In this document: in pieces, positions 43,601-48,400 of the stretch
How the letters are laid out: the number at the start of each line of letters is the position of its first letter
Position numbering within the stretch: the stretch's first letter is position 1
Source: Myxocyprinus asiaticus
Taxonomy: Eukaryota; Chordata; Actinopteri; Cypriniformes; Catostomidae
Direction: 5' to 3'
Assembly (NCBI RefSeq): GCF_019703515.2
Contig: NC_059356.1
Coordinates: 19,993,197-20,057,196 of the forward strand
Length of the DNA stretch: 64,000 nucleotides
Position numbers and translations under genes: made by a program
The notes under the pieces: model-generated
Told to the model about the DNA's origin: nothing
Seen by the model: only the letters and a program-made list of their open reading frames with translations
The model's database searches: none

Positions 43601-45427
43601 ATTGCATTTATGATGAAATGGCTTTAACAGAAATGCATGCTGGTGCATCCTGGATGCATCCCGAAGACGGACTACTTACATAACAGATCATCATAGCAAA
43701 AACAAAGGTTTTAAACTTTACCACTTATGTGCGGCTTTAAAAGGAAACAACTGATTACTTTTTGATATACATGTGCAAGCATGCTTGACATCAACATACA
43801 GTGACACACTGTAATGCAGCGTTGCTCACAGTGTTATGGCATGAGATTGATTTTGCACAATTGAAATGTACATTGTAGGCAATTTTGTCAAGATACCAAC
43901 ATTTCAGTAGTTGGAACAAATACCTGTGAAACTTGATTCTTGATGCAAAAATTAATACTGAATAATTTGTTAATTGGGTCAACATTGTTTCAAGTTCTCA
44001 TGTAATTATTCAAGACAAGGAAACAAAGAAATTAAGAAAACAATGCTTAAAATTTCTAACAGCAGTATCAAGCATTAAAGATGGATTATGGGTTCTTCAT
44101 TGTATGGTTATAATACATCAATATTTTATTTTAGAGTTACTAAAGTTATCCAGCCAAGAGCAATGAATGGTTTTCTTGTTATTGTTATTAAAGTTAATGA
44201 CACTGACAGTAGCAGGTTTATGAGGCTGCATTTACACTGCAAGATATTCTGATACAATTTCTTATTTTTATGCTGTTTATGCTTGCTTCAGACATAACTG
44301 ACTGTGTTTCTATCAATACCTCGCTAACACAGGCATTTTGAAATGTATTTGACCATCACACAGGCACATATCTGCATTACCATGAGCGCTCTCAAAACAC
44401 ACACACACACACACACAGCCCTTTCAAAAAAATTTCTCGCAAACTTGCCACAAATTTGCAGCAAATTTTCCCCTTGTTATTTTCACATGCAAATGAGCTT
44501 GTGATTTGCCGCAAATGTTTGCCAGAAGTTTGCAGCTCTTCACCGGTAGTGGTGAACCTGCAGCAAACCATTGTTAACAATGGACAGTTTGCTGCAAATA
44601 TGTGAAAATGATCAGTGCCAAATTTGCGGGAAATTTGCAATGAACTCACAATTTTTTTCAAGGGAGAAGCCATCTGTCAGACAGTGCGCTGGGGCCAAGT
44701 TTCCCAAACGCAAGCTGTAAGGGGAAGAGTGATTTTATATTCATAGGGAATTCATAAGGATACCTGATTGGACGATTCAGTAATATTTCTCATGAAAGTG
44801 CTACCTGATATGTCGGAGAAACTATAGCCCTACCCCTAATAGTAACTGTAACCAATCAGGTAGAGCTTTCCTCAAATATAAATGAGTCTTCTCCTGCCCT
44901 CCTATGTTTTGAATCCACCCGTGTAGGAGCCGAAATGAAGAACTAAAAAGGGATCTTTAAGAATTTTGTTATCTCTCATTTTGAGTAGTCTCTCAAAAAA
45001 ATGAAAAAATCGACCAGTCAGTCACGATCGACGTAATGAGCACCCCTGTTGTAATGTATGTAGTTACGAAATCAGAGACCCTTTGATAAAGTACAAGTGT
45101 TATTAGCAGGTGTTAATGGCACTCAGCCTCTGCTGACATTTGTGATTAGATCATCAAAGAAGGATGTTAATATCAGGTGTAAATTAGGCTTTATAGTGCC
45201 ATGTCATTGTTGCAAGCAGTATCATGCATGCCACACTCTTTTGCAGTATCTAATACAGTTGTTACTACTTTTGTGCCAAAGCCTTATTTAAACTTATGTG
45301 TTAATGATTTTGCCATTATATATATTTTTTATCAATGTCTGTCTCCCCACAGTACACATCCAGCATGAGGGCCAAATACCTGGCCAACACCCGGCCCGAC
45401 CCCAACAGCAGCGCATCAGCAAACTAG
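5159..45427 (+). CDS. ttyh3: Tweety family member 3 (Ttyh3-like) membrane protein, 12 exons, N-terminus outside the window
   Basis: Exons at 5159-5270, 6035-6255, 8331-8426, 11856-11928, 13067-13142, 19436-19491, 24635-24727, 25310-25402, 29507-29643, 35345-35518, 38053-38128 and 45353-45427 join with GT-AG introns into one frame of 426 residues plus a TAG stop. Human TTYH3 is about 523 residues, so roughly 100 residues (membrane segments 1 and most of 2) are missing upstream. Visible parts are the end of TM2, an extracellular loop with an NRT glycosylation site, TM3 and TM4, a cysteine-containing extracellular domain with an NTT site, TM5, and a cytoplasmic tail ending with a PPSY motif. Tweety proteins are plasma-membrane proteins linked to calcium- or volume-activated anion currents. 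Published structures show dimers without an obvious pore, so the channel role is debated. PPxY in this family is a NEDD4-type ligase site. Paralogue choice (TTYH3 over TTYH1/2) rests on AGIAVGFYGNGET and the tail sequence. A fish a/b duplicate cannot be resolved. Confidence 0.95.
5355..5928. mobile_element. hAT-like non-autonomous element
   Basis: The ends are inverted repeats: CAGTGGTCCTCAACTGG on the left and its inverse (ttgagaaccactg) on the right, the CAGTGGTTCTCAA-type terminus common in hAT elements. Flanking 8-mers atctagat and gtgtagat match at 6 of 8 positions, consistent with an aged 8-bp duplication. It is 574 bp with no transposase frame and lies in the intron between window exons 1 and 2. 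Confidence 0.72.
6035..6255 (+). CDS. ttyh3: ttyh3 exon (window exon 2): first extracellular helical region
   Basis: The acceptor gtgtag ends at 6034; 73 codons plus two bases are followed by donor gtatgt at 6256. The peptide begins VSESTSAQSQTVDENL, passes through a helical stretch and ends DIPFWNDLSISLEDLA...IELYDWYR. The PFW and DLYDWYR-type motifs before TM3 are family hallmarks. Residues between VSES and PFW are the fast-evolving part of the loop and differ most from mammals. The phase-2 end completes an arginine with the next exon. Confidence 0.93.
6256..8330 (+). other. Intron 2 of the visible gene, with repeat debris and CT microsatellite
   Basis: A (TC)n tract sits at about 7339-7370. 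Sequence from about 7075 to 8153 resembles a degraded DNA transposon: the right part ends ggcatcggccattaaaa then gatcgacctcta, and a related inverted segment (catcggccgatcaatttt) lies near 7083. I could not fix ends or a target duplication. The rest is not recognised. The intron ends with acceptor ctttag at 8325-8330. Confidence 0.5.
8331..8426 (+). CDS. ttyh3: ttyh3 exon (window exon 3): transmembrane segment 3
   Basis: The first base completes Arg of DWYR. The peptide reads WLGYLGLLLFDVLICLLVLF and then GLIRNSKGTLIG, ending two bases into a Gly codon at donor gtaagc (8427). The 20-residue hydrophobic stretch is TM3. The RNSKG that follows is the short polar turn to TM4, expected on the cytoplasmic side in the five-segment topology. 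Confidence 0.93.
8427..11855 (+). other. Intron 3 of the visible gene
   Basis: The intron contains a long T run (about 9198-9220), AT-rich sequence, a TTAA-flanked MITE (11145-11461) and probable transposon debris. Near 9543-9554 and 9891-9902 the palindrome gtatcatatttgatac occurs twice in similar form, which may mark ends of an unassigned element. The remaining sequence is unrecognised. The acceptor tgcag ends at 11855. Confidence 0.45.
11145..11461. mobile_element. TTAA-flanked MITE (AGGGATAGTTCACCC family), copy 1
   Basis: The left side is TTAA followed by agggatagtccacccaaaaa and ttactctctcgtgttgtta. The right side is the inverse (gagtgagtaaataatgacag, then aaactaaccct) followed by TGAA, a one-base variant of TTAA. 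The 317-bp element has inverted ends and no coding capacity. The same family recurs at 18740, 21975, 24361, 27754, 32831, 40513, 46429 and 60327. Confidence 0.72.
11856..11928 (+). CDS. ttyh3: ttyh3 exon (window exon 4): transmembrane segment 4
   Basis: The first base finishes the glycine split with the preceding exon. The peptide is VCILGVLALVISWGSLGLEL then SVSS, ending in phase 0 at donor gtgagt (11929). The ISWG-LGLEL pattern is conserved at TM4 in TTYH proteins, and the following residues enter the second extracellular domain. The exon is 73 bp. Confidence 0.93.
12545..12834. mobile_element. Non-autonomous inverted-repeat element in intron 4
   Basis: CAGTGTCTTGTGCCATAAAC at the left is mirrored at the right by catgacacaagacactg. 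A second inner match (attttaagac and gtcttaaaat) supports inverted repeats of about 35 bp. The flanking T and A runs are also inverted, so exact ends and target duplication are uncertain. The 79-codon open frame inside has no recognisable homology. Confidence 0.55.
13067..13142 (+). CDS. ttyh3: ttyh3 exon (window exon 5): start of second extracellular domain
   Basis: The acceptor ttttag ends at 13066; 25 codons plus one base end at donor gtgagt (13143). The peptide is GFSDFCAAPDMYISKVTEQY then TLIKN. The SDFC motif and a following D-x-Y are conserved in the family, and the cysteine is expected to join an extracellular disulfide. Phase 1: the last G makes an Asp codon with the next exon. Confidence 0.92.
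13984..14058. repeat. TA/TG compound microsatellite
   Basis: Perfect TA dinucleotides, a short TG block (about 14018-14030), then TA again. The whole tract is near-palindromic, alternating purine-pyrimidine and likely length-polymorphic. It produces spurious Tyr/Ile-rich open frames. Confidence 0.95.
16600..16877. mobile_element. TTAA-flanked MITE, AGGTGAA family, copy 1
   Basis: TTAA flanks both sides (16596-16599 and 16878-16881). The right end ...acacatttcacct and interior (tctgtttgttt, ttatgctagtggtg) match a second copy at 34693-35024. The left terminus is diverged. No coding capacity. Confidence 0.62.
16937..18733. repeat. Inverted-repeat family (gatcccatggtcatgg type), split by a hAT insertion
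   Basis: The left part (16937-17284) shares tcatggaaaacctggaaat and the later aatcatctgggaatcagtct-type segment with the copy at 37134-37527. It breaks off at the hAT element and resumes after it with aaaggtcatggaaattt at about 18714-18733. The missing outer right end suggests later loss. The family has terminal ggttcccac/gtgggaa inverted repeats in the 37134 copy. Confidence 0.55.
17285..18708. mobile_element. hAT-superfamily element, non-autonomous, 8-bp duplication
   Basis: The left end tagggctgccccc and right end gggggcagccctg are inverted repeats. Inner inverted matches (tagtcgactagtcg; tggtcgaccaag) follow. Flanking 8-mers are attggaaa (17277-17284) and atcggaaa (18709-18716), 7 of 8 identical. 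The CAGGG-type terminus plus 8-bp duplication indicates hAT. The 1,424-bp interior has no transposase frame longer than about 70 codons. Confidence 0.82.
18740..19381. mobile_element. TTAA-family MITE copy 2, palindromic and right-truncated
   Basis: TTAA (18736-18739) precedes aggaatagttcacccaaaaa. Further in, a long inverted repeat pairs 19000-19140 with 19262-19381 (e.g. acaaatgttcgcttctgtac against gtacagaagcgaacatttgt). The outer right arm that should return to the terminal repeat is missing; it stops just before ttacag acceptor sequence of ttyh3 exon 6 (19436). Confidence 0.65.
19436..19491 (+). CDS. ttyh3: ttyh3 exon (window exon 6): extracellular domain
   Basis: The acceptor ttcacag ends at 19435. 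Two bases complete Asp, then ILQYYLACSVGQVNPFQQ to donor gtaatc (19492), phase 0. The DILQYYLACS and NPFQQ motifs are strongly conserved in TTYH3, and the cysteine is a predicted extracellular disulfide partner. It is the smallest exon seen (56 bp) and lies only about 55 bp downstream of a truncated transposon copy. Confidence 0.93.
20730..21273. mobile_element. Non-autonomous inverted-repeat DNA element
   Basis: The left end gctatgttcagactgctggc and the right end gcagtctgaacatagc are inverted repeats, with further inverted matches inside (aaatcagattt and variants recur near both ends). Target duplication is not clear. The 544-bp element has no coding frame. The CG-containing middle (gacgtcatcg around 21035) is richer in GC than its surroundings. 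Confidence 0.65.
21340..21450. repeat. Isolated copy of the 143-bp repeat unit (a)
   Basis: aaactctcttaatggt, gtacaagagaatt, ttgttgttagcatgttgct follow in the same order as in the array at 23449-24089, about 2 kb downstream. A second diverged single copy is at 22788-22880. Both are more diverged than array units. Confidence 0.65.
21975..22161. mobile_element. TTAA-family MITE copy 3 (right part)
   Basis: The right arm ends gggtgaattattcct followed by TTAA (22162-22165). An inner pair (tcagtcaccattcattttca with gtgaatggtgactttct) shows the palindromic middle. The left terminal repeat is absent, so the copy is truncated and the start is approximate. Confidence 0.55.
22788..22880. repeat. Isolated copy of the 143-bp repeat unit (b)
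   Basis: Diverged single unit: catcaactctcttagagg, gtgtacaagagaatg, gttgtttttagcatattggt. It lies immediately upstream of the SINE, so the SINE separates this unit from the main array. Confidence 0.6.
22899..23322 (+). mobile_element. tRNA-derived SINE with perfect target-site duplications
   Basis: The head has RNA polymerase III promoter boxes: A-box-like ggtagctcagcaatta (about 22906) and B-box-like agttcgaatccagg (about 22951). A 350-bp tRNA-unrelated body rich in CG follows, then an A-rich tail with aaaacaaac repeats. The 15-bp aaagcaaacaaaata occurs at 22884-22898 and again, perfectly, at 23321-23335. Polarity is plus. The related frames on both strands (23104-23340 and others) are not genes. 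Family name is not assigned. Confidence 0.88.
23449..24089. repeat. 143-bp tandem repeat array, five units
   Basis: The marker ggtcactca starts at 23456, 23599, 23742, 23885 and 24003: three steps of exactly 143 bp and a last of 118 bp. Every unit carries gtacaagagaat, gtgcagttgatt, tgttgttagcatgttgctaa. Units 1 and 3 share variants (gaatgaac, gtgtttg, gttagatagg) and units 2 and 4 share others (gaatcaactaaag, gtatttg, ctacatagg), so a two-unit higher-order pattern is visible. Confidence 0.9.
24361..24570. mobile_element. TTAA-family MITE copy 4 (short)
   Basis: TTAA flanks both sides (24357-24360, 24571-24574). The left arm includes gtcatcatttactcaccctc, the right arm tttggaacgacatgaaagtg and gagtaaattatgg. 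At 210 bp it is an internally deleted version of the family. Confidence 0.72.
24635..24727 (+). CDS. ttyh3: ttyh3 exon (window exon 7): extracellular domain
   Basis: The acceptor ttgtag ends at 24634, donor gtgagc starts at 24728, and 31 codons are in phase 0 at both ends. The peptide is KLSGGHKALVEMQDDVSELL then RSAVREYPKTK. KLSG-HKALVEMQD is conserved with TTYH3, and the REYPKTK end falls in the variable linker. A phase 0-0 exon of 93 bp is skippable without frameshift, as is the next exon. Confidence 0.93.
24728..25309 (+). other. Short intron 7 of the visible gene
   Basis: There is a T run at about 25087-25111 and no transposon recognised. The acceptor gttatag ends at 25309. Confidence 0.7.
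25310..25402 (+). CDS. ttyh3: ttyh3 exon (window exon 8): extracellular domain with glycosylation sequon
   Basis: 31 codons in phase 0-0, donor gtaaga at 25403. The peptide is GKLEQIQGALNTTEVGLHQL then TALVDCRSLHM. N-T-T (25340-25348) is a consensus sequon at the position of the NGT sequon of mammalian TTYH3. LTALVDCRSLH is a family signature with a disulfide-candidate cysteine. Confidence 0.93.
26869..27712. mobile_element. hAT-like non-autonomous element inside the TTAA element
   Basis: The left end tggggatgtgcc and right end gctcatcccta are inverted (TAGGGATGAGC type). Inner gactagtcgactagtt and gactagtcgattatg also pair. It interrupts host sequence that reads ttttgtgg then taatcaacagtatgcc. 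No 8-bp duplication is evident, unlike other hAT copies here. The 844-bp element has no long open frame. Confidence 0.65.
27754..28438. mobile_element. TTAA-family MITE copy 5 (well preserved, nested)
   Basis: The ends agggatagttcacccaaaaa and tttttgggtgaactatccct are perfect inverses. TTAA flanks both sides (27750-27753, 28439-28442). It sits in the right arm of the AGGAATATTCC element, splitting gattgag from cttgtattgaatg. The 685-bp interior is partly palindromic with no transposase. Confidence 0.85.
28666..29352. mobile_element. Composite inverted-repeat element containing Tc1/mariner-derived sequence
   Basis: Ends are inverted: tacaccgatcagccacaaca on the left, ttgtggctgatcagtgta on the right, each followed inward by a taatattgtgtaggtccccc-type motif. 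The interior contains both orientations of the 5' part of a Tc1-like transposase gene (minus strand about 28790-28890, plus strand about 28995-29300), readable as fragments such as DDCWCQTGWFEYFCNC-type degenerate frames. It is a dead, rearranged derivative. Confidence 0.6.
29507..29643 (+). CDS. ttyh3: ttyh3 exon (window exon 9): transmembrane segment 5
   Basis: The acceptor ctgcag ends at 29506, donor gtgagg at 29644. The peptide is DYVQALTGVCYDGLEGLIYL, VLFSFITALMFTSVV, then CSVPHTWHAKR. The hydrophobic stretch from GLIYL to VVCSV is TM5. CSVPHTW with basic residues marks its cytoplasmic end, and GVCYDG supplies another conserved cysteine before the membrane. Phase 2 end: Arg shared with the next exon. 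Confidence 0.95.
31060..32140. mobile_element. Head-to-head Tc1/mariner fold-back element (defective)
   Basis: Both ends carry the same Tc1 terminal sequence in opposite orientation (cactcactggccactttatt and its inverse), flanked by TA (31058-31059, 32141-32142). The plus-strand arm from 31193 encodes the start of a Tc1 transposase (MGKKCDLSDLDHGMIVGARW, then ADLLGFSHTTVSRVYSEW), broken by a stop near 31440. The minus-strand arm from about 31986 back to 31494 encodes the same N-terminal half again (IVGARWAGLSIS, QMGYNSGRPRRVPLLSAKNR). The two arms meet near 31600. The catalytic half is absent, so neither copy can make transposase. Confidence 0.8.
32831..33522. mobile_element. TTAA-family MITE copy 6
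   Basis: TTAA flanks (32827-32830, 33523-33526). The left arm aaaggatagttcacccaaga and right arm tttttgggtgaactatcact are inverses, and the internal palindromic parts are shared with copy 5. The centre has a long T/A-rich tract at 33117-33166. Confidence 0.82.
34693..35024. mobile_element. TTAA-flanked MITE, AGGTGAA family, copy 2
   Basis: TTAA (34689-34692) precedes aggtgaatgtgtaattttta; the right end acacacttcacct is followed by TTGA, one base from TTAA. Interior motifs (gatctgtttgtttgagt, catgctagtggtg) match copy 1 at 16600-16877. Confidence 0.65.
35345..35518 (+). CDS. ttyh3: ttyh3 exon (window exon 10): proximal cytoplasmic tail
   Basis: The acceptor atgcag ends at 35344. The exon completes Arg, then PEDDSEEVSLAHGGRQNHDN, LYRVHMPSLYSCGSSYGSET, SIPAGAHTVSNAPVTEY, ending two bases into Met at donor gtgagt (35519). 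The acidic start and Tyr/Ser-rich middle are nearly the mammalian TTYH3 tail. Many Ser/Tyr residues are phosphorylation candidates, though no specific site can be proved from sequence. Confidence 0.95.
36549..36864. mobile_element. AT-rich MITE with ggtaacactttc termini
   Basis: The left end ggtaacactttctgttaag and right end ctttatagaaagtgttacc are inverted repeats. The interior is full of TATAAT/ATTATAA. A shorter relative with ggtaacactttacaataag ends is at 59597-59790. No coding capacity. Confidence 0.75.
37073..37917. mobile_element. Inverted-repeat element (cagtgttgtgg type) with nested repeat
   Basis: The left end cagtgttgtgggaaaggca and right end aagtaacactccacaacact are inverses (AGTGTTG termini). 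Inner parts (agctaaaaagtaat; cagttactttttagtag) also pair. The segment 37134-37527 is a different repeat inserted into it. Confidence 0.6.
37134..37527. mobile_element. Inverted-repeat element (ggttcccac/gtgggaa termini)
   Basis: Starts cagggttcccacggtcatgg and ends aaaaagggtgggaattctg, inverted ends. The internal run tcaaattgtgagcagatt and aaatccgtctgaatcaaaat matches sequence at 32300-32420 and 17150-17270. It carries an AT microsatellite at about 37237-37260. Confidence 0.6.
38053..38128 (+). CDS. ttyh3: ttyh3 exon (window exon 11): cytoplasmic tail, first half of PPxY
   Basis: Completes Met, then TQNANFQNPRCENTPLIGRE and SPPPS; donor gtaagt at 38129, phase 0. NFQNPRCENTPLIGRESPPPS is nearly invariant in TTYH3. 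The exon ends with Pro-Pro-Pro-Ser, so the tyrosine of the PPxY motif is supplied only by the exon chosen next. Confidence 0.95.
39189..39269 (+). CDS. ttyh3: Candidate alternative last exon of ttyh3
   Basis: A pyrimidine-rich stretch (39145-39180) and acceptor cccacacag end at 39188. Read in phase 0, as required after window exon 11, the sequence encodes 26 residues starting LYLTSTDSNSHHSWQ and ending PSESSRSFW, then TAA (39267-39269). Possible donors are ggtaac at 39265-39270 or caacag/gtattc at 39290/39291, the latter giving a 102-bp exon. The product would end ...SPPPSLYLTS instead of ...SPPPSYTSS, losing the PPxY tyrosine. The Ser-rich open frame, acceptor and correct phase are visible, but use as an exon is inferred. 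It could be chance. Confidence 0.4.
   Translation: MYLTSTDSNSHHSWQLKPSESSRSFW
39591..39935. mobile_element. AGGAATATTCC-family TTAA element, second copy
   Basis: TTAA (39587-39590) precedes agaaatattctgtgttcaat then acaagttaagctcag, collinear with 26342 onward, including cacttacaatggaagtgaat. The right arm (gagctttacttgcattgaag) is diverged, so the end is approximate. Confidence 0.62.
40384..40512. repeat. Truncated copy of a GC-rich inverted-repeat family (gctgagtatactttgg)
   Basis: Begins gggctgagtatactttggtt and continues with cgcacgcggcacagattttc; breaks off at the MITE fragment starting near 40513. The same left sequence restarts at 41123. The whole repeat is far more CG-rich than the surrounding intron. 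Confidence 0.6.
40513..41120. mobile_element. TTAA-family MITE copy 7 (left-truncated) with internal minisatellite
   Basis: The family interior is recognisable (ggcattccagatgtgtatga; tgcaagtgaatgggtgccaa) and the right end reads gagaattttcatttgagaactatccct. The left terminal repeat is missing and the right TTAA is altered. It lies between two copies of the CG-rich repeat. Nearby open frames on both strands are not genes. Confidence 0.65.
40724..40853. repeat. 43-bp minisatellite, three units
   Basis: tgatatgattggtgtgggtg followed by aaaaagtcaatttttactat and aaa repeats from 40724, 40768 and 40811. Units 2 and 3 are identical and unit 1 has an extra G and one substitution. No other visible MITE copy has the expansion. 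Confidence 0.9.
41123..41598. mobile_element. CG-rich inverted-repeat element (gctgagtat...tttagcctt)
   Basis: Left aagggctgagtattctttgg and right cgaagtatactttagcctt are inverted. A second inner pair is gcgcacagtatgcgtgatgc and gtcacacatactgtgcatgg. A diverged copy is at 57815-58102. No coding capacity. Confidence 0.68.
41697..42611. mobile_element. hAT-superfamily element, non-autonomous, 8-bp duplication
   Basis: The left end tagggatgggcgatacca and right end atccgcccatcccta are inverted; nearby cgatatcgatacc and gtatcgatactttagtatcg give an inner repeat. Flanking 8-mers attagccc and attagcgc differ at one base. The 915-bp AT-rich interior has no transposase frame. Confidence 0.82.
44419..44665. 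mobile_element. Small inverted-repeat element rich in gcaaattt motifs
   Basis: ccctttcaaaaaaatttc at the left and gaactcacaatttttttcaa ggg at the right are inverted. The interior alternates gcaaatttgc-like words. A related segment (ttgcagctctttaacagtag) is at 40256-40370. A CA microsatellite (44396-44418) abuts the left end. Confidence 0.58.
45353..45427 (+). CDS. ttyh3: ttyh3 last exon, coding part (window exon 12)
   Basis: The acceptor cccacag ends at 45352. The 24 residues YTSSMRAKYLANTRPDPNSS then ASAN precede TAG (45425-45427). The first tyrosine completes the P-P-S-Y motif begun in window exon 11. SYTSSMRAKYLA is conserved in TTYH3, and the last ten residues are variable among vertebrates. 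The 3' UTR continues from 45428. Confidence 0.95.
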   Translation, partial: YTSSMRAKYLANTRPDPNSSASAN

Positions 45428-48400
45428 ATGGACACTGTATCCTCTCCCCATCAGCCAAGTCCAGTCTACATTTCACACATTCTCACACACACATCCTTTT
45501 GCCTGTTCCCACAGCCTCAGTCAAGTTTCGCCCCAGGCCCACCCATCCAGCCACTTCAAACAGAGAGCCATGTTGATCTTTGATGTGTGCTCTCCAGCCC
45601 AGCTGATAAAGGACGTCCTTGCATCATGTAAATACTGCTGTCACCAGAATGTTCCAGAGGCCTCTTGCTCTGTTTCCAGATGGCCGGTTTCGGCCAGAGT
45701 TCAGGCAGCTTGTTCAGCGAGGCCACAGTAGATGGTTCACTCATAGCTTTGAGTGGTTGTGTATGAGTATCTGTAATGAGTGTGAACTTCCCATTACCTA
45801 GAGACATACTGAGTGATGTGTGTATGTGTGTGTTGATCTCATGCTGCCCTTGCTCTTTTGTGGTGCTCTTGCCAGAGGTTCAGAATTGAAGAACTCGACT
45901 GGGATTGGTGCCCTCAGCTCGACATTCCTGCATGGCCTCTGTCCTCCTGTGACCTTCTCCATATGCAGGAACTACTGCCACACCAGGTCTATCATTAGGA
46001 CACTTTACATCTGTGGCATCTACTGTAATATGACTGAATCCCATAGAAGAAGCTATTTAATTTGAATAGCATGAGAAATTTAGCGGTGCTTTCCACAGAA
46101 TTCAATAATCGGGTTCCTCTGGATTTGTTAAAGATAGCGGTTTTCAATGTAGCTATTTTAATGAAATAACTGCCACCACTGGAGTGAGATGGACCAATGT
46201 TATGTGAGTTTAAGGCCAGAAACACACTTTACACAAAGTGCAGATGCGAATACTCAGCCAACGCATTGCAAACACACAGTGTTTGTACATACTCACCATG
46301 CGCTCTTGCTTTGCTCTGGTGGAAAAAAACTTCACTCAAGGGAGCATTAGAGTTACCTTCCAATGTCTGTGCCGTTAAACCAAATAAGTCATTATTCAGG
46401 TAGCTAGCTATAGTTACACAAAAATGAAAATTCTGTCAGTACTTGTCCTCCTGTCGTTTCAACCCCATATGTCTTTCCTATTTCTGGGTAACACAAAAGG
46501 AGATATTTTAAAGAATGCTACGATTACTGAGATTTATACAATAGCAGTGGATATTTTATCACTTTAAAGATTTAATAAAACACCCAAAATTGCCATAAAA
46601 CTAGTCTGTGTGACTTGTGTGTCATATTCCAAGTCTTCTGGAGATGTACTCACTTTGTATGATGAACAGACCGAAATTAAATGTAAGTTATTCACTCTCA
46701 AATCAAATCATTGTTCAACTCATGTAAACAGAAACCAAATCAAATATGGTGGCACATCAATAACATCAAACCTCATTGGTTCTTGCACGTCTAATAACCA
46801 AACATCATGATGTTATGACACAAAAACCAATGAGTGACTAGACTACTTTTATGACACTTTTATGTGCTTTTTAAAGGTTTAAAGTGAGGCACTTTCCCCT
46901 GCTAATGTATGGTAATCAGCGATTGCAACATTCTTTAAAATGTATCCTGTGTTCCGCAGAATGTGTTCAGAACGACATGAAAGTCAGATGACATCCACAC
47001 TAATCCATTTACGTTTGAAACCTGCATGATATGAAACCCAATGTCGTAAATTTCCAAAGTATGCAGTTATGGAGAATGTTTTCGAAAGTCTCCGTTTTGT
47101 TTTGTTTTTTCGTTTCATTTTTGATGAGAGGCGTAAATGTAGAGAAATTGATGCATTTTCAAACGAAAACAGATTAGTGCAGACGTGGCATTAATAATGA
47201 TTGAATTTTCATTTTGGTGCTGAGCAAGACACTAAATTGTTGACTAGAAAAAGAAAAGCATAAAACCATACTAAACCATTTACCTTAATTCCCACTATAG
47301 CACCCCTTGTGGTAACACTGAGAATGCAATGCATACTTGAATTGTTAATTGTGGTCTGACACATTCCAGAATGCAATGACACATGAAGTCGAGCTTGCTA
47401 CGCTAGATGCATTTGTATTCCCGTATTTGTGTAGAGAATGTTTCTGGCCTAAAACTGTAGCATAAGCTAGTTTTAAGGAAAGGAATGGTTTGAATTCTAT
47501 CATCTCATTTTCAGTCTTGCGTTTTAGGAATGGGAAGTAATGGTTAATAATTGCTGTGTAGCTGTTGAAACTCGCTTTGCAGAATGTAATACACATGGAC
47601 TGCATTAAACAAACCACTCAAAGACTACAGTATGCCTCACGTTCAGTCAGGCTATATCCACTGCCATTACTGGAAATCTTGGAGATACAGAGCTGGATAA
47701 ACCAGCCTTTCACAAAGGGTGTTGAGTAAACAACATCTGGACTTTCATAGCAGCTGGTTCTGACCAAGCTCCAATGATCTGCACAACCTCAAACTGGCAT
47801 TGGCTTCAACCCATTCCTCCTCTTCTTTTATCTGAATTTTCCAACCCAACTGAACCATAGGAGATTACTTTGTCTTATGCTGAGACCTACATATAACATG
47901 AAATTTGTCTTCATACTGTCCAAACATGGAGCCATGTGGACCAGCTCTGACAATTTGTCAGTGCTTATCTGTTCCATTAATCTTGCATGCATATGACTGC
48001 TGAGCTACTCAAGGGGCCATGTTGCCACTGTTGTGCTAAATGAAACATGAAGATGTCCTGAAGAGTTCAATGTACTGTACACAAATGTAAAATGGACATG
48101 TGGACATTAATTTTGCTGTTCAGTTGATGACTTCGCCAGAAGACACAGGAAGTGAAGTCATTGGTGGCATCTTATTTTTCCTCAGCAAACAAAAGAGAGG
48201 CTTCTGTTGAAACCTCAGTAACTCATTCTGAAATTCAGTATGACTTTCAAAAGCCCACAATTTCCTATGCTCGCTGGTTCTCTGCCACAATTTGCTTTAT
48301 TTCTTATGTTGGGGAAAAATTACCATCTTTGAAGACCGAAAAGTGATGTTCTGTCACTGATTATATTTCCATTTATGACAGCACAGGCATATAATAAACC

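Larger units (their letters stand above)
38129..45352 (+). other. Last intron of ttyh3 (7.2 kb)
   Basis: Contents: a candidate alternative exon (39189-39290); a second AGGAATATTCC-family copy (39591 to about 39935); a repeat cluster (40384-41598) with MITE and minisatellite; a hAT element (41697-42611); and a small inverted-repeat element (44419-44665). The 42612-44390 stretch is unrecognised AT-rich sequence. The acceptor cccacag ends at 45352. Confidence 0.55.
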